Source: Vallitaleaceae bacterium 9-2
Lineage (GTDB): Bacteria; Bacillota; Clostridia; Lachnospirales; Vallitaleaceae
Assembly (NCBI GenBank): GCA_038396585.1
Contig: CP121691.1
Coordinates: 3,596,001 to 3,660,000, forward strand
DNA length: 64,000 bases
Direction: 5' to 3'
The notes under the pieces: model-generated
What the model was told of the DNA's origin: nothing
The model's input: the letters and a program-made list of their open reading frames with translations, nothing else
The model's database searches: none
Shown: positions 45,583-54,374 of the stretch, in pieces
How the letters are laid out: every line of letters begins with the position of its first letter
Numbering within the stretch: the first letter of the stretch is position 1
Position numbers and translations under genes: made by a program

Positions 45583-46466
45583 TACTTTAACAGCCCTTTC
45601 TCCTGTAAAAACTCGATTGCAACTGTCTTAGGTTCCTTTTTCTCAATCTCAACGAGATAGTTCATATAGGTCATCTCATCATTATCAATCTGTCCATCTA
45701 ACATACCAATCACGGCTTCAAGCTCTGGGTATTCATCAAGGGTCTCTTGACGAATCAACGTTGCCGCATAATATGAAGGAAAATATAGGCGATCATCCTC
45801 TAGAACGACCATATCATATTCCTTAAGTTTGCCATCTGTTGAGAAGATATTGATGACGTCCACTTCATTTGCTTGAATTGCCTGATATTTTAATCCGATA
45901 TCCATTCCCACTTCATCTTTAAACTCAAATCCGTATTCAGTCGAGATACCAGGAAATCCATCGGCCCGTTCAAAGAAATCATGCTCTGCCCCAAATGTCA
46001 GCTCCTGCCCAAGTTCTGCCAAGTCAGAATATGAGCGAATGCCTTTCTCCTGGGCCAATTCACGCTTCATAGCAATTCCAAAAGTATCATTAAACCCATA
46101 CAATCCTGACCATACGATATCATACTTTTCTTGATAGGCCTCTTTTACGGCTAGATACAGTTGCTGCGGATCTTGAATCAACTCTTGCTCAAGTACAAAC
46201 ATCCACCCGGTTCCTGTATACTCCGGATAGATATCAATCTCACCACTAACCATTGCCGGGTGAATATTTGACGTTCCACCCCCAACACCAGCCTTGTGTT
46301 CGACAGTAATGTCTGTCTCTTGTTCAATCAGTGCAATTAGCATCTGTGCTATGATAAACTGTTCTGTCATCGGCTTACTCGCTACGACAACGGTCTTATC
46401 CTGATTACAGCCACTCATGGTAACAAGTAGAATGGTCAACATACAACTGACAATTATTTTTTTCAT
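45582..46466 (-). CDS. Glycine betaine/choline-binding lipoprotein (OpuCC/OsmF-like)
   Basis: The 294-residue protein has a lipoprotein signal with cysteine 20 in TMSGC. The mature domain has the family features VVVASKPMTEQFIIAQML, VEHKAGVGGGTSNIHPAMVSGEIDIYPEYTGTGW (in part), then GFNDTFGIAMKRE and NEVDVINIFSTDG. Such proteins bind quaternary ammonium osmolytes through aromatic residues. It lies between the permease and ATPase genes of one operon. Confidence 0.92.
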   Translation of the reverse strand: MKKIIVSCMLTILLVTMSGCNQDKTVVVASKPMTEQFIIAQMLIALIEQETDITVEHKAGVGGGTSNIHPAMVSGEIDIYPEYTGTGWMFVLEQELIQDPQQLYLAVKEAYQEKYDIVWSGLYGFNDTFGIAMKRELAQEKGIRSYSDLAELGQELTFGAEHDFFERADGFPGISTEYGFEFKDEVGMDIGLKYQAIQANEVDVINIFSTDGKLKEYDMVVLEDDRLYFPSYYAATLIRQETLDEYPELEAVIGMLDGQIDNDEMTYMNYLVEIEKKEPKTVAIEFLQEKGLLK

Positions 46467-46518
46467 CCCTTACCTCCTCAACTCATAAACTCATAAACTA
46501 TTTGTCTCCATCATCTAT

Positions 46519-47166
46519 CTAACGGCTACGTCCAAGAACTTTTCTTGTCATTGCCTGCTCCACTTTTTGTAAAAAAGCATCCACGCCAATGGCTAAAAAT
46601 GCTACCAACAAACTTCCCGCTACAATCATCTCCGGAAAATACGTCGATATTCCTCGATAAATCGCAACACCCAATCCGCCAGCCCCAATAAAAGAGGCAA
46701 TTCCTCCAAGAGCAATCGTCATAATAACCATTGTTCTAAATCCCGACATAATTACAGGAAGGGCTTGTGGTAATTGAATACGATATAATAGTTGTAGCTC
46801 TGTACTTCCCATCCCTATTGCTGATTCAATGATTTGTGGATCAACTTCTTTGATTCCAACGTAAGTATTTCGAATCATCGGCAAGAGACCATAGATAATC
46901 AATGCAATAATAGCACTTTTATTACCGATGCCAGAAATAGTTACCAATATACCAAAAAGAGCAATCGATGGAATGGTATATAAAAAATTCGTTACTACCA
47001 ATAATATCGAGGCTACCCATGTATTTTTTGTCATCAGGATTCCCAATCCAAGACCTAGGATTGTTATAATAACAACGGACACAAGCGTCATTACAATATG
47101 CTGTAATAATAGTTCCAAAAAAAAGTCCCACCGCTCAATGTATAACTTAATTACCCCTTTTATCAT
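46519..47166 (-). CDS. Osmolyte ABC transporter permease (OpuCB-like)
   Basis: The 215-residue protein has five to six membrane helices and the permease motif region RNTYVGIKEVDPQIIESAIGMGSTELQ, with FIGAGGLGVAIYRGI near the end, both typical of OpuCB/YehW-type permeases. It is the first gene of the three-gene osmolyte uptake operon. Only one permease gene is present, so it presumably forms a homodimer; many OpuC systems have two permease genes. Confidence 0.9.
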   Translation of the reverse strand: MIKGVIKLYIERWDFFLELLLQHIVMTLVSVVIITILGLGLGILMTKNTWVASILLVVTNFLYTIPSIALFGILVTISGIGNKSAIIALIIYGLLPMIRNTYVGIKEVDPQIIESAIGMGSTELQLLYRIQLPQALPVIMSGFRTMVIMTIALGGIASFIGAGGLGVAIYRGISTYFPEMIVAGSLLVAFLAIGVDAFLQKVEQAMTRKVLGRSR

Positions 47167-47261
47167 ATCTACATGGCCTTTGCCTACTCACCCCTTCACC
47201 AAGTACTCTTTATATTATAAGATAATTACTCTCCACTGCATATAGGTATATTATAACATAA

Positions 47262-47299
47262 AAAAAGATTCTTCATTGCAATGCAACAAAAAATCTTTT
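47262..47299. terminator. Hairpin between the ZIP gene end and the osmolyte operon
   Basis: AAAAGATT and AATCTTTT flank an inner TTGCA/TGCAA stem, giving A/T runs on both sides. It lies 11 bases past the ZIP gene stop and upstream of the OpuC promoter region (47167-47260). Confidence 0.6.
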
Positions 47300-47309
47300 C
47301 ATCATTTAT

Positions 47310-48134
47310 TTAGCCTAAGGCCACATCCAAAATCATCATCACGGCAAATCCAACCATCGTTCCAATCGTTGCAATATCCGTCTTGGATCCACCTTCTTCA
47401 CGTTGGGCTTCTGGAATCAGCTCTTCAATAACCACATAGATCATAGCGCCTGCCGCAAAAGCTAATGCATAAGGAAGGATAGGGCGCATTGTTATAACTG
47501 CATAGGCTCCAAGTACACCTGCAATGGGCTCTACTATCCCAGAAGCTTGCCCATATAAAAAGGATTTTTTCCGGCTAAATCCTTCCCTGCGAAGGGGAAT
47601 AGACACCGCCGCACCTTCCGGAAAATTCTGAAGTCCAATACCAATAGCTAAGGCTACCGCTCCAGCAATACTTGCTGTTCCAAGTTGACCAGATGCAGCT
47701 GCGCCAAAAGCAACACCAACAGCTAGTCCTTCCGGAATATTATGTAAGGTAATCGCTAAAACAAGTAATACACTTCGCTGCCAACTGGTTTTGATGCCTT
47801 CCGCCTGACTAGTCTCTAAGCCTAAGTGAAGATGCGGTAAGAGTTTATCAACTAAAAACAAGAATGCTCCTCCACCAAGAAAGCCAATGGCTGCCGTTAA
47901 CCATGCCGTTTGTCCTAGTTCCTCTGCCATCTCGATTCCCGGTGCCAGCAACGACCAAAAAGATGCAGCAATCATAACCCCCGCTGCAAAACCAAGCATT
48001 CCATTAAGGATATTCTTTTTTATACTTTTAAAGAAAAAAACAAGGGACGCTCCTAGTGCCGTTACTCCCCATGTAAATAGGGTTCCTATCAGTGCCTGCG
48101 TCACCGGATTAAATTGTTCCAACCATTGTATCAT
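47310..48134 (-). CDS. ZIP family metal transporter
   Basis: The 274-residue protein has about eight membrane helices. Metal-site motifs are [11 protein letters not shown] in helix IV and [11 protein letters not shown] in helix V, where the usual His is replaced by Gln, and a short histidine loop HLHLG lies between helices III and IV. ZIP proteins import zinc or other divalent metals. A second ZIP gene lies at 50422, with a ThuA gene and a sugar kinase gene between. A GGAGGAG site precedes the ATG. Confidence 0.92.
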   Translation of the reverse strand: MIQWLEQFNPVTQALIGTLFTWGVTALGASLVFFFKSIKKNILNGMLGFAAGVMIAASFWSLLAPGIEMAEELGQTAWLTAAIGFLGGGAFLFLVDKLLPHLHLGLETSQAEGIKTSWQRSVLLVLAITLHNIPEGLAVGVAFGAAASGQLGTASIAGAVALAIGIGLQNFPEGAAVSIPLRREGFSRKKSFLYGQASGIVEPIAGVLGAYAVITMRPILPYALAFAAGAMIYVVIEELIPEAQREEGGSKTDIATIGTMVGFAVMMILDVALG

Positions 48135-48162
48135 TTCTTCTCCTCCTTTTTATACCATTTTC

Positions 48163-48930
48163 TCATCCAAATTTTGGAAAAGGTGTATCACCTAAATAAT
48201 CAAAGTCATCCCACTCGACATCATTGTCCGCATGAAAGGCTTCATACTTGGGGTACTTTCGTTCCGGCGCTGCCCAATGGACCGCATTAGTAATGACTTT
48301 TTGGATCAAAGGATTCTTATATTGAGGGTATGTCTCATGTCCTGGTTGAAAGTAGAAAACCTTTCCATTGCCACGGGTATAGGTAATTCCTGAACGAAAA
48401 ACTTCGCCACCTTCAAACCAACCTAAAAACAGAATTTTTTCTGGTTCCGGTATATCAAAACGTTCTCCATACATCTCTTCGTGGGGTAAGTCAATGTACT
48501 CCGGGATTCCATGGGTGATCGGATGATTCGGGTCAACGACCCATAAGCGCTCTCGCTCTCCGACTTCACGCCAGCGAAGTGAGCACGTTGTCCCCATGAG
48601 GCGCTTAAAAATCTTTGAATAATGCGATGAATGCAATAAGATTAGACCCATCCCACGTAATACTTGGTCATGAATCCGCTCAACAATATCATCTTCAACA
48701 GCATCATGAGCCATATGCCCCCACCAAATCAATACATCCGTAGACTCTAACACCTCTTGTGTCAGTCCATGCTCCGGCTCATCAAGCGTCGCTGTTTGGA
48801 TATTTAGTTCTCCATCTTCATCTAAAAATTCTCGAATAGCTTCATGTATTCCTTCCGGATACACTTGCTGTACTTTTTTGTCTGTTTTTTCGTGTTGATA
48901 TTCATTCCATACCGTTACATTGATTGCCAT
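48163..48930 (-). CDS. ThuA-domain protein (trehalose-utilisation type)
   Basis: The protein has about 255 residues from the ATG at 48930, which follows GGAGGTAAG; a longer frame starting at 48981 has no site. It shows the ThuA glutamine-amidotransferase-like fold: [61 protein letters not shown] and [16 protein letters not shown]. The cysteine nucleophile of true amidotransferases is replaced by the HSSH stretch, as in other ThuA proteins. They occur in sugar-oxidation clusters with Gfo/Idh/MocA enzymes and are suspected of acting on keto-sugars, but the reaction is not established. It follows the sugar kinase gene by 57 bases. Confidence 0.88.
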   Translation of the reverse strand: MAINVTVWNEYQHEKTDKKVQQVYPEGIHEAIREFLDEDGELNIQTATLDEPEHGLTQEVLESTDVLIWWGHMAHDAVEDDIVERIHDQVLRGMGLILLHSSHYSKIFKRLMGTTCSLRWREVGERERLWVVDPNHPITHGIPEYIDLPHEEMYGERFDIPEPEKILFLGWFEGGEVFRSGITYTRGNGKVFYFQPGHETYPQYKNPLIQKVITNAVHWAAPERKYPKYEAFHADNDVEWDDFDYLGDTPFPKFG

Positions 48931-48987
48931 TTTCTTACCTCCATTTGCTAAAGCACATATCCATAATAGTTCAACGCTCAAGTTAAG

Positions 48988-50415
48988 CTATTGTGTCGCA
49001 CTATAATATATTTGATATTGCTGATATCTTCGTTGATATTGCTGGTGACGATTTAGGTTGGGTTGAAGCATCTTTTGCGCTAAAGCGTCTGTATAGGTTG
49101 GTGTATTTACTGGCTTCACCTCTCCAATGCATTCATATGCCCATCTTGCAGCACCCACCATTGACATATCTTTTGTGGTGTTAATGACCATCGGATGCCC
49201 AAAAATATCTGCACACATTTGTTGCCAAATCGGCGAATGCAAAATTCCCCCAGACAGCTCAATCACCTTCGGTTCGCCAACAACTTCCACTAACCGTTCA
49301 TATCCTTGATACAGATTGAATAAGACACCTTCCAATACGCTATAATAGCATGCTCCCACATCATGACTATGATGTAGATTTTCAAATCCTCCTCTACGCA
49401 TCATATTCCACCCAGGGCAACGTTCCCCAAAAAGAAATGGCAAAAAAATCGGACTTGATTGTAGCGCATGTTCAATCTCTATCTTTGCTTCGAGTTCTGC
49501 ATACGAATATCGATGTTCGCAAAAAACGTCTTTAAACCAGTCGACACAATTACATGCACCCGATGTTGCCGTACCAAGAAGCCAGGTTCGAGGTGAACGA
49601 TAGCTCCATAGTCCTTTTTTTGCACCATATGCTTGCTGGGTTGAAATACGTAGCGCACCACTGGTTCCTACTGATAGTGTCATAACTTCATGGTTCGTTG
49701 CATCTGCTCCGATTTGATTAAGTCCTCCATCTGGATTGGCCAACATAACTGGAATACCGGGCTCTATATGAAGCGCATTTGCCGCTGTTTGCGACAAAGA
49801 AAACACTCGATTATTTTTGACAATCTTTGGCAACTGCTCTTTGCAGACCTCAAGACTATCCAATAGTTGCATATCATAATCTCTTGATTCAATATTATAT
49901 AACCCCGATCCCGAAGCCATACTTTCTGAAGTAACATATGCTTGCGTAAATTTCCAGTTTAAATATGCGCCTTGGTCCATGATATGTATATCTTGTTTTA
50001 TCGGCTGCATTGCTTTTAATTTAAAGTATGGATAGCTCGCATTTACTATACAGCCTGTGCGTTCTTGATAGTTTTTGACATACTCTTGGTCTTGCCTTAG
50101 CTGTTGGCATAAAGATGCCGCTACTAAATTGGACCATAGATATACCGGCGATATGGGCTCTTTTGTCCCATCTCCAAGTAGCAAACTATGCCATGTAGTA
50201 CTTAGAGCAATCGCATCAATGGATTCAGTCTTTGTTAACTGTCTGCCAAGAGATATTAAATCCTCATATACCGTCTTGGCATCATGGGTTCCTGCATCTG
50301 CATCTGCGTTTGTCTTTGTGTGTTTTTGCGATATAACTTGGGTCTGTTGACTATCGGTATCATATACCATTGCCTTAACTGACGTTGTACTCGATTCAAG
50401 AACAAGTATCTTCAT
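48988..50415 (-). CDS. FGGY family carbohydrate kinase (gluconokinase-like)
   Basis: The 475-residue protein has the two-lobed FGGY fold. ILVLESSTTSVKAMVYD is the N-terminal phosphate loop; NPDGGLNQIGAD contains the conserved catalytic aspartate; LSVGTSGALRIS and IELSGGILHSPIWQQMCADIFG are the ATP-binding and C-terminal signature segments. It phosphorylates a sugar or sugar acid in the cytoplasm, probably a gluconate- or xylulose-like substrate; specificity cannot be read from sequence. It lies six bases after the second ZIP gene and before the ThuA gene in one run with the MFS and Gfo/Idh/MocA genes. Confidence 0.9.
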   Translation of the reverse strand: MKILVLESSTTSVKAMVYDTDSQQTQVISQKHTKTNADADAGTHDAKTVYEDLISLGRQLTKTESIDAIALSTTWHSLLLGDGTKEPISPVYLWSNLVAASLCQQLRQDQEYVKNYQERTGCIVNASYPYFKLKAMQPIKQDIHIMDQGAYLNWKFTQAYVTSESMASGSGLYNIESRDYDMQLLDSLEVCKEQLPKIVKNNRVFSLSQTAANALHIEPGIPVMLANPDGGLNQIGADATNHEVMTLSVGTSGALRISTQQAYGAKKGLWSYRSPRTWLLGTATSGACNCVDWFKDVFCEHRYSYAELEAKIEIEHALQSSPIFLPFLFGERCPGWNMMRRGGFENLHHSHDVGACYYSVLEGVLFNLYQGYERLVEVVGEPKVIELSGGILHSPIWQQMCADIFGHPMVINTTKDMSMVGAARWAYECIGEVKPVNTPTYTDALAQKMLQPNLNRHQQYQRRYQQYQIYYSATQ

Positions 50416-50421
50416 AACACC

Positions 50422-51267
50422 TTACCCTAACATAATTAAACTTGTTGCCATCAATGCCATCCCGCCAATCACACCGTAGATAACAATGTGGTGTTCACTG
50501 TATTTTTCAGCCGTTGGCAATAATTCATCTAAGGATATATAGACCATAATTCCTGCAACCGCTGCAAAAATAATGCCAAACATAAGATCACTTGCAAAAT
50601 TCATCAGAATAAAATATCCGACAATTGCACCTACAGGTTCTGACAAACCTGAAGAAAAAGAATATTTAAAGGCTTTCTTCTTGCTTCCTGTCGCAAAATA
50701 GATTGGAATTGACACCGCCACTCCTTCGGGTATGTTATGGATTGCAATCGCTACGGCAATACTGATACCAAGTGCCGGATCTTCCAAGGCTGCAAAAAAC
50801 GTTGCCATACCTTCCGGGAAGTTATGAATAGCAATTGCAAGTGCTGAAAACACTCCCATACGCAATAGATTCGCATCTTGTTTTTGCTTTTTCTTTGTTA
50901 CTTCATAGTCTTCTATTTCATTCAAGTCATCTATGTCTGACAAGTCATAGATTTCATGTGGATTTTCATAACTCGGTACAAATTTATCAATCAGAGCAAT
51001 AATAGCAACACCCCCAAAAAAAGCGAGGGTAGTAATAAGCATCCCCTGTTTATCGCCAACCACCATCGATAATGAATCCTTAGCCTTTGGAAATATCTCA
51101 ATAAAAGATACATATATCATAACACCTGCTGAAAAACCTAGCGCCCCTGATAAAAACTTCTTATTCGTTTGTTTTGTATAAAATGCTAACGCACTTCCTA
51201 TTCCTGTTGACAATCCTGCAAAAAGGGTCAAGCTAAATGCGAGCAATACTGTCTGCCACGTATGCAT
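50422..51267 (-). CDS. ZIP family metal transporter (ZupT-like)
   Basis: The 281-residue protein has eight membrane helices and both canonical metal motifs, IHNFPEGMATF and IHNIPEGVAVS. The loop before helix IV is acidic rather than histidine-rich (YDLSDIDDLNEIEDYE) followed by KKKQKQ. It imports zinc or another divalent metal. It starts two bases before the MFS gene stop region and ends six bases before the kinase gene, so it is embedded in a sugar operon, an unusual position. Confidence 0.92.
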   Translation of the reverse strand: MHTWQTVLLAFSLTLFAGLSTGIGSALAFYTKQTNKKFLSGALGFSAGVMIYVSFIEIFPKAKDSLSMVVGDKQGMLITTLAFFGGVAIIALIDKFVPSYENPHEIYDLSDIDDLNEIEDYEVTKKKQKQDANLLRMGVFSALAIAIHNFPEGMATFFAALEDPALGISIAVAIAIHNIPEGVAVSIPIYFATGSKKKAFKYSFSSGLSEPVGAIVGYFILMNFASDLMFGIIFAAVAGIMVYISLDELLPTAEKYSEHHIVIYGVIGGMALMATSLIMLG

Positions 51268-51269
51268 TG

Positions 51270-52391
51270 TTAAGTCCTCCTATTATTCAAAATAAAATTG
51301 TAAATGATTAATGTCAAAAAGCAAAAGAACGCCGCCGCTAACATCGAGTGTTGATATCCCATCTTATCAATCAATACGCCTCCAAGGAGAGAACCAAATA
51401 TCTTTCCTAGCGAGGATGCTACAGCTAAAACGGTTTGGCCTGTCGTTCTTAACTCTTTTCGTACGGTTTTATTAATATAAACCGCCAAACTATATGCAAA
51501 AACAATATATGTCATACCATGTAGTAAAGAAATCGAGTAAAACCATATTGGTGATTGACTAAAATATAAAATCACAAATCGGAGTCCGAAGATGAGCATG
51601 GAAAAAAGCAATGTCTTCTTCACTCCAAAACGTTCAATAATACGATCTGCAAAAAATAAAAATGGAACTTCGCTAAGCGCAGCAATAAAATACAACCATC
51701 CTACCTGACTGCTTAGTCCGCCTTGTGCAACAAAGTATACCGCAAAGAACGTCATAAAAAAACTGACCATCATCTGTGCAATAACTGTTAGACTGATAAA
51801 GTTTTTTAGCATCCTATCTTCAAAGATTACCTTATAAGACACTTTGTGGTGCCGGTCATGGTGCCCCCGAACTGTCGGAAGTTGGGCTACTACAATGATG
51901 TTGGCTATACCGATAAAAGCTGTCACATAAAAAATCATCTTGATATCTATACGCATCATAAGTCCAACAAGCATAGCAACAAACGCATAACTTACGGTTC
52001 CGGCTGTACGAACCGGTCCATAAGAGCGTCCCATATGTTCTAACGATTCCAATGTAATACTCTCTGAGATCGGTAAAAGTGCCGCTTGGAAAATCGAGAC
52101 AATAAAAATAATCGTAATAACGTAGCGATAATCCTTATGCATCGGTATGAGTAAGATCCCAATCACTGTTAATAACATCAGAATATTAAAGATCTTATTT
52201 TTCGAAGATGCTTTGTCCGTTTTTGTTCCGAAAAAAGGCTGTGCTATAATCGAGACAAAAGGATTAATCGCCATAAGAATACCTATCTGACCTGATGTCA
52301 TCGCAATCCCATCAAAATATGTCGGCAAAAATCCCCACATAATCGGAATGCCTGCCCAGAAAAGTGCACTTTGAAGAATATATTTTTTCAT
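51270..52391 (-). CDS. Major facilitator superfamily transporter (MFS_1-like sugar/nucleoside permease)
   Basis: The 373-residue protein has about twelve membrane helices. The GTKTDKASSKNK loop between helices II and III and RTAGTVSYAFVAMLVG are typical of the PF12832 / nucleoside-proton symporter-like group. It probably imports a small sugar, nucleoside or sugar acid, which would be the substrate for the adjoining kinase and dehydrogenase. Its ATG overlaps the stop of the Gfo/Idh/MocA gene by four bases. Confidence 0.88.
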   Translation of the reverse strand: MKKYILQSALFWAGIPIMWGFLPTYFDGIAMTSGQIGILMAINPFVSIIAQPFFGTKTDKASSKNKIFNILMLLTVIGILLIPMHKDYRYVITIIFIVSIFQAALLPISESITLESLEHMGRSYGPVRTAGTVSYAFVAMLVGLMMRIDIKMIFYVTAFIGIANIIVVAQLPTVRGHHDRHHKVSYKVIFEDRMLKNFISLTVIAQMMVSFFMTFFAVYFVAQGGLSSQVGWLYFIAALSEVPFLFFADRIIERFGVKKTLLFSMLIFGLRFVILYFSQSPIWFYSISLLHGMTYIVFAYSLAVYINKTVRKELRTTGQTVLAVASSLGKIFGSLLGGVLIDKMGYQHSMLAAAFFCFLTLIIYNFILNNRRT

Positions 52392-53362
52392 CGATATCCC
52401 TTTACCATCTCATCCATAACCCAACTTGTTCTAGATGCACTAACGCCTGTACTTGGCGCCGTAGCTACTCCAGATAAATCGTCGACAATCATCTGAATCA
52501 ACGGCTGCTGAATATGGGTGGGATTTATTATCTCATAAGTCTGTATGTCATGAGCGGTTGTCACACGTATAGGCTCATTGCCAAATGTTGAAAATTCTAT
52601 TTTTCCTTTACTTCCGACAATAACATTCATGTCCTCGCGTTCGAAAGCGCTAAAACACCATACACCGCTTCCATGTACGCCGGATTCAAAGACAAAGGTT
52701 CCACTGACAATATCTTCTGCCGGATATGTGCCCCCTTGGTTGTTTGCATGTCCACTTACTTCTTTAATCGGACCTAAAATATAATCAAGAATATCTAGTG
52801 TATGGCACCCAATATCAAAAAATATCCCTCCGCCTGCAAGCTCTGGCTTCACTCTCCATGGAAGTGTCCCCTCTCCATCCGGTCGAATTAAGGGTTGCGT
52901 ATTATTAACCGTCACAAAACGCACCTCACCAATCGCTTTGGTATCAATGAGTTCCTTAATCTTATGAAATCGCGGCAATCCTCTTCTGTAGTATGCCACA
53001 TATAATGGAACACCCTCTTGTTTACATCCTTGAATCATCGCGTTACATTCTTCAAAATTAAGTGCCATCGGTTTTTCCACATATACAGGTTTACCGGCTT
53101 TGGCGCATTGTAATGTATAGTCTTTATGGTAGGCCGGTGGGGTTGCAATATATACCGCATCCACATCCGGATCCTCAATAAGTGCTGTTGCATCGTCATA
53201 CCACTTGGGTACATTATGGCGTTTTGCATAGTCTTTTGCCAATGCACCATCGCGTCGCATCACCGCAACTAACTCAGAATTATCCGCATTCTGGAATCCA
53301 GGGCCACTTTTTACCTCAGTTACATTTCCACACCCAATGATTCCCCATCGTATTTTTTTCAT
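52388..53362 (-). CDS. Gfo/Idh/MocA family oxidoreductase
   Basis: The 324-residue protein starts at the ATG at 53362 with GGAAAGGA seven bases upstream. The Rossmann motif is IRWGIIGCGNVTEVKSGPGF; AVYIATPPAYHKDY, the catalytic YVEKPMAL and GGGIFFDIGCHTLDILDYILG follow. It is first in the run with the MFS transporter, ZIP, FGGY kinase and ThuA genes, and an AraC regulator gene lies 47 bases upstream. It is likely the dehydrogenase that starts breakdown of the sugar imported by the MFS protein. Confidence 0.9.
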   Translation of the reverse strand: MKKIRWGIIGCGNVTEVKSGPGFQNADNSELVAVMRRDGALAKDYAKRHNVPKWYDDATALIEDPDVDAVYIATPPAYHKDYTLQCAKAGKPVYVEKPMALNFEECNAMIQGCKQEGVPLYVAYYRRGLPRFHKIKELIDTKAIGEVRFVTVNNTQPLIRPDGEGTLPWRVKPELAGGGIFFDIGCHTLDILDYILGPIKEVSGHANNQGGTYPAEDIVSGTFVFESGVHGSGVWCFSAFEREDMNVIVGSKGKIEFSTFGNEPIRVTTAHDIQTYEIINPTHIQQPLIQMIVDDLSGVATAPSTGVSASRTSWVMDEMVKGYR

Positions 53363-53409
53363 AGTCAATTCCTTTCCATCATGTCCTTTTTTATAACCTT
53401 CGATTATTT

Positions 53410-54249
53410 CTATAATACCATATTTCTATAATAAAGTGGTGAATTACCTGTGACTTCTTTAAAGACACGCCCATAGTGAGTCACACTGCTAAACCCAACT
53501 TTTTTACCAATCACATAGGATTTTAAACGTGTGTTTTTTAGGAGAAAAATAGCTTCTTTTACACGGACATGATTCACATATTCAACAAAAGAAAACTCCG
53601 TTGCTTCTTTAAATATTCGACTTAGGTAGCTTGGGCTAATATAAAATTCATCTGCAACACAAGATAGTGTTATCGCCTCAAAATAATGTTGATTGATGTA
53701 TTGCACAATCTCTGCTACTCGTTCATGCGCTGCACTGATATATTGAGGAAGGGGCTGGCTGTGTTGTTCCAAATGTCGATTCACATTTACAAGTAATTGT
53801 ATCAACAGTGCCTGTAAATATATAGGCGACACCCCTTGTTCTCGCTGTATCTCTTCAAGTATTTCCTGAAAAACAGGGTATATTTTTCTTTTCAACGCGG
53901 AATGTTTTTTTATTAGCACATAGTCTCTATGCGATTCAAGTAAAAAATTAGAAAGCTTTTCTCCAGCTAGCCCCGGTGCAAGCGCATCCATAAAATTCAT
54001 AATAATCTTTTCATGTTCTGAAGGATTACCATTGGCTGTCTTATGCAATACATTCGGGCGGATAATGATAATATCTCCTTCTTCAATTTTTAATATCCGG
54101 TCTTTAATGAAAAAATCCCGTTCTCCACTCAACAAATAATACAATTCGTAGCTTTGATGAAAATGGCTTTTAGGCATCGTATGGACCAATGCTTTTTGAT
54201 ACACTATGGAAAATCCGCTATCTTGAGTTTGATATTGATATGAATGCAT
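53410..54249 (-). CDS. AraC family regulator with cupin sensor domain
   Basis: The 279-residue protein has a cupin (MPKSHFHQSYELYYLLSGER, then IEEGDIIIIRPNVLHKT) and a C-terminal double helix-turn-helix (CVADEFYISPSYLSRIFKE, then IGKKVGFSSVTHYGRVFKE, SPLYYR). It is divergent from the GH105 gene and directly upstream of the Gfo/Idh/MocA operon on the same strand, so it could regulate either or both. Confidence 0.9.
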   Translation of the reverse strand: MHSYQYQTQDSGFSIVYQKALVHTMPKSHFHQSYELYYLLSGERDFFIKDRILKIEEGDIIIIRPNVLHKTANGNPSEHEKIIMNFMDALAPGLAGEKLSNFLLESHRDYVLIKKHSALKRKIYPVFQEILEEIQREQGVSPIYLQALLIQLLVNVNRHLEQHSQPLPQYISAAHERVAEIVQYINQHYFEAITLSCVADEFYISPSYLSRIFKEATEFSFVEYVNHVRVKEAIFLLKNTRLKSYVIGKKVGFSSVTHYGRVFKEVTGNSPLYYRNMVL

Positions 54250-54374
54250 GGTCTTTATCTCCTTCGATTGTTACCCTATGACAAAATATAAGAAGTTTTG
54301 TCCTATTATAGCATAAAATGTACATATTTATCTTATATAATGACTGCATAATACACTTAAAAAGGAGTAAATCT

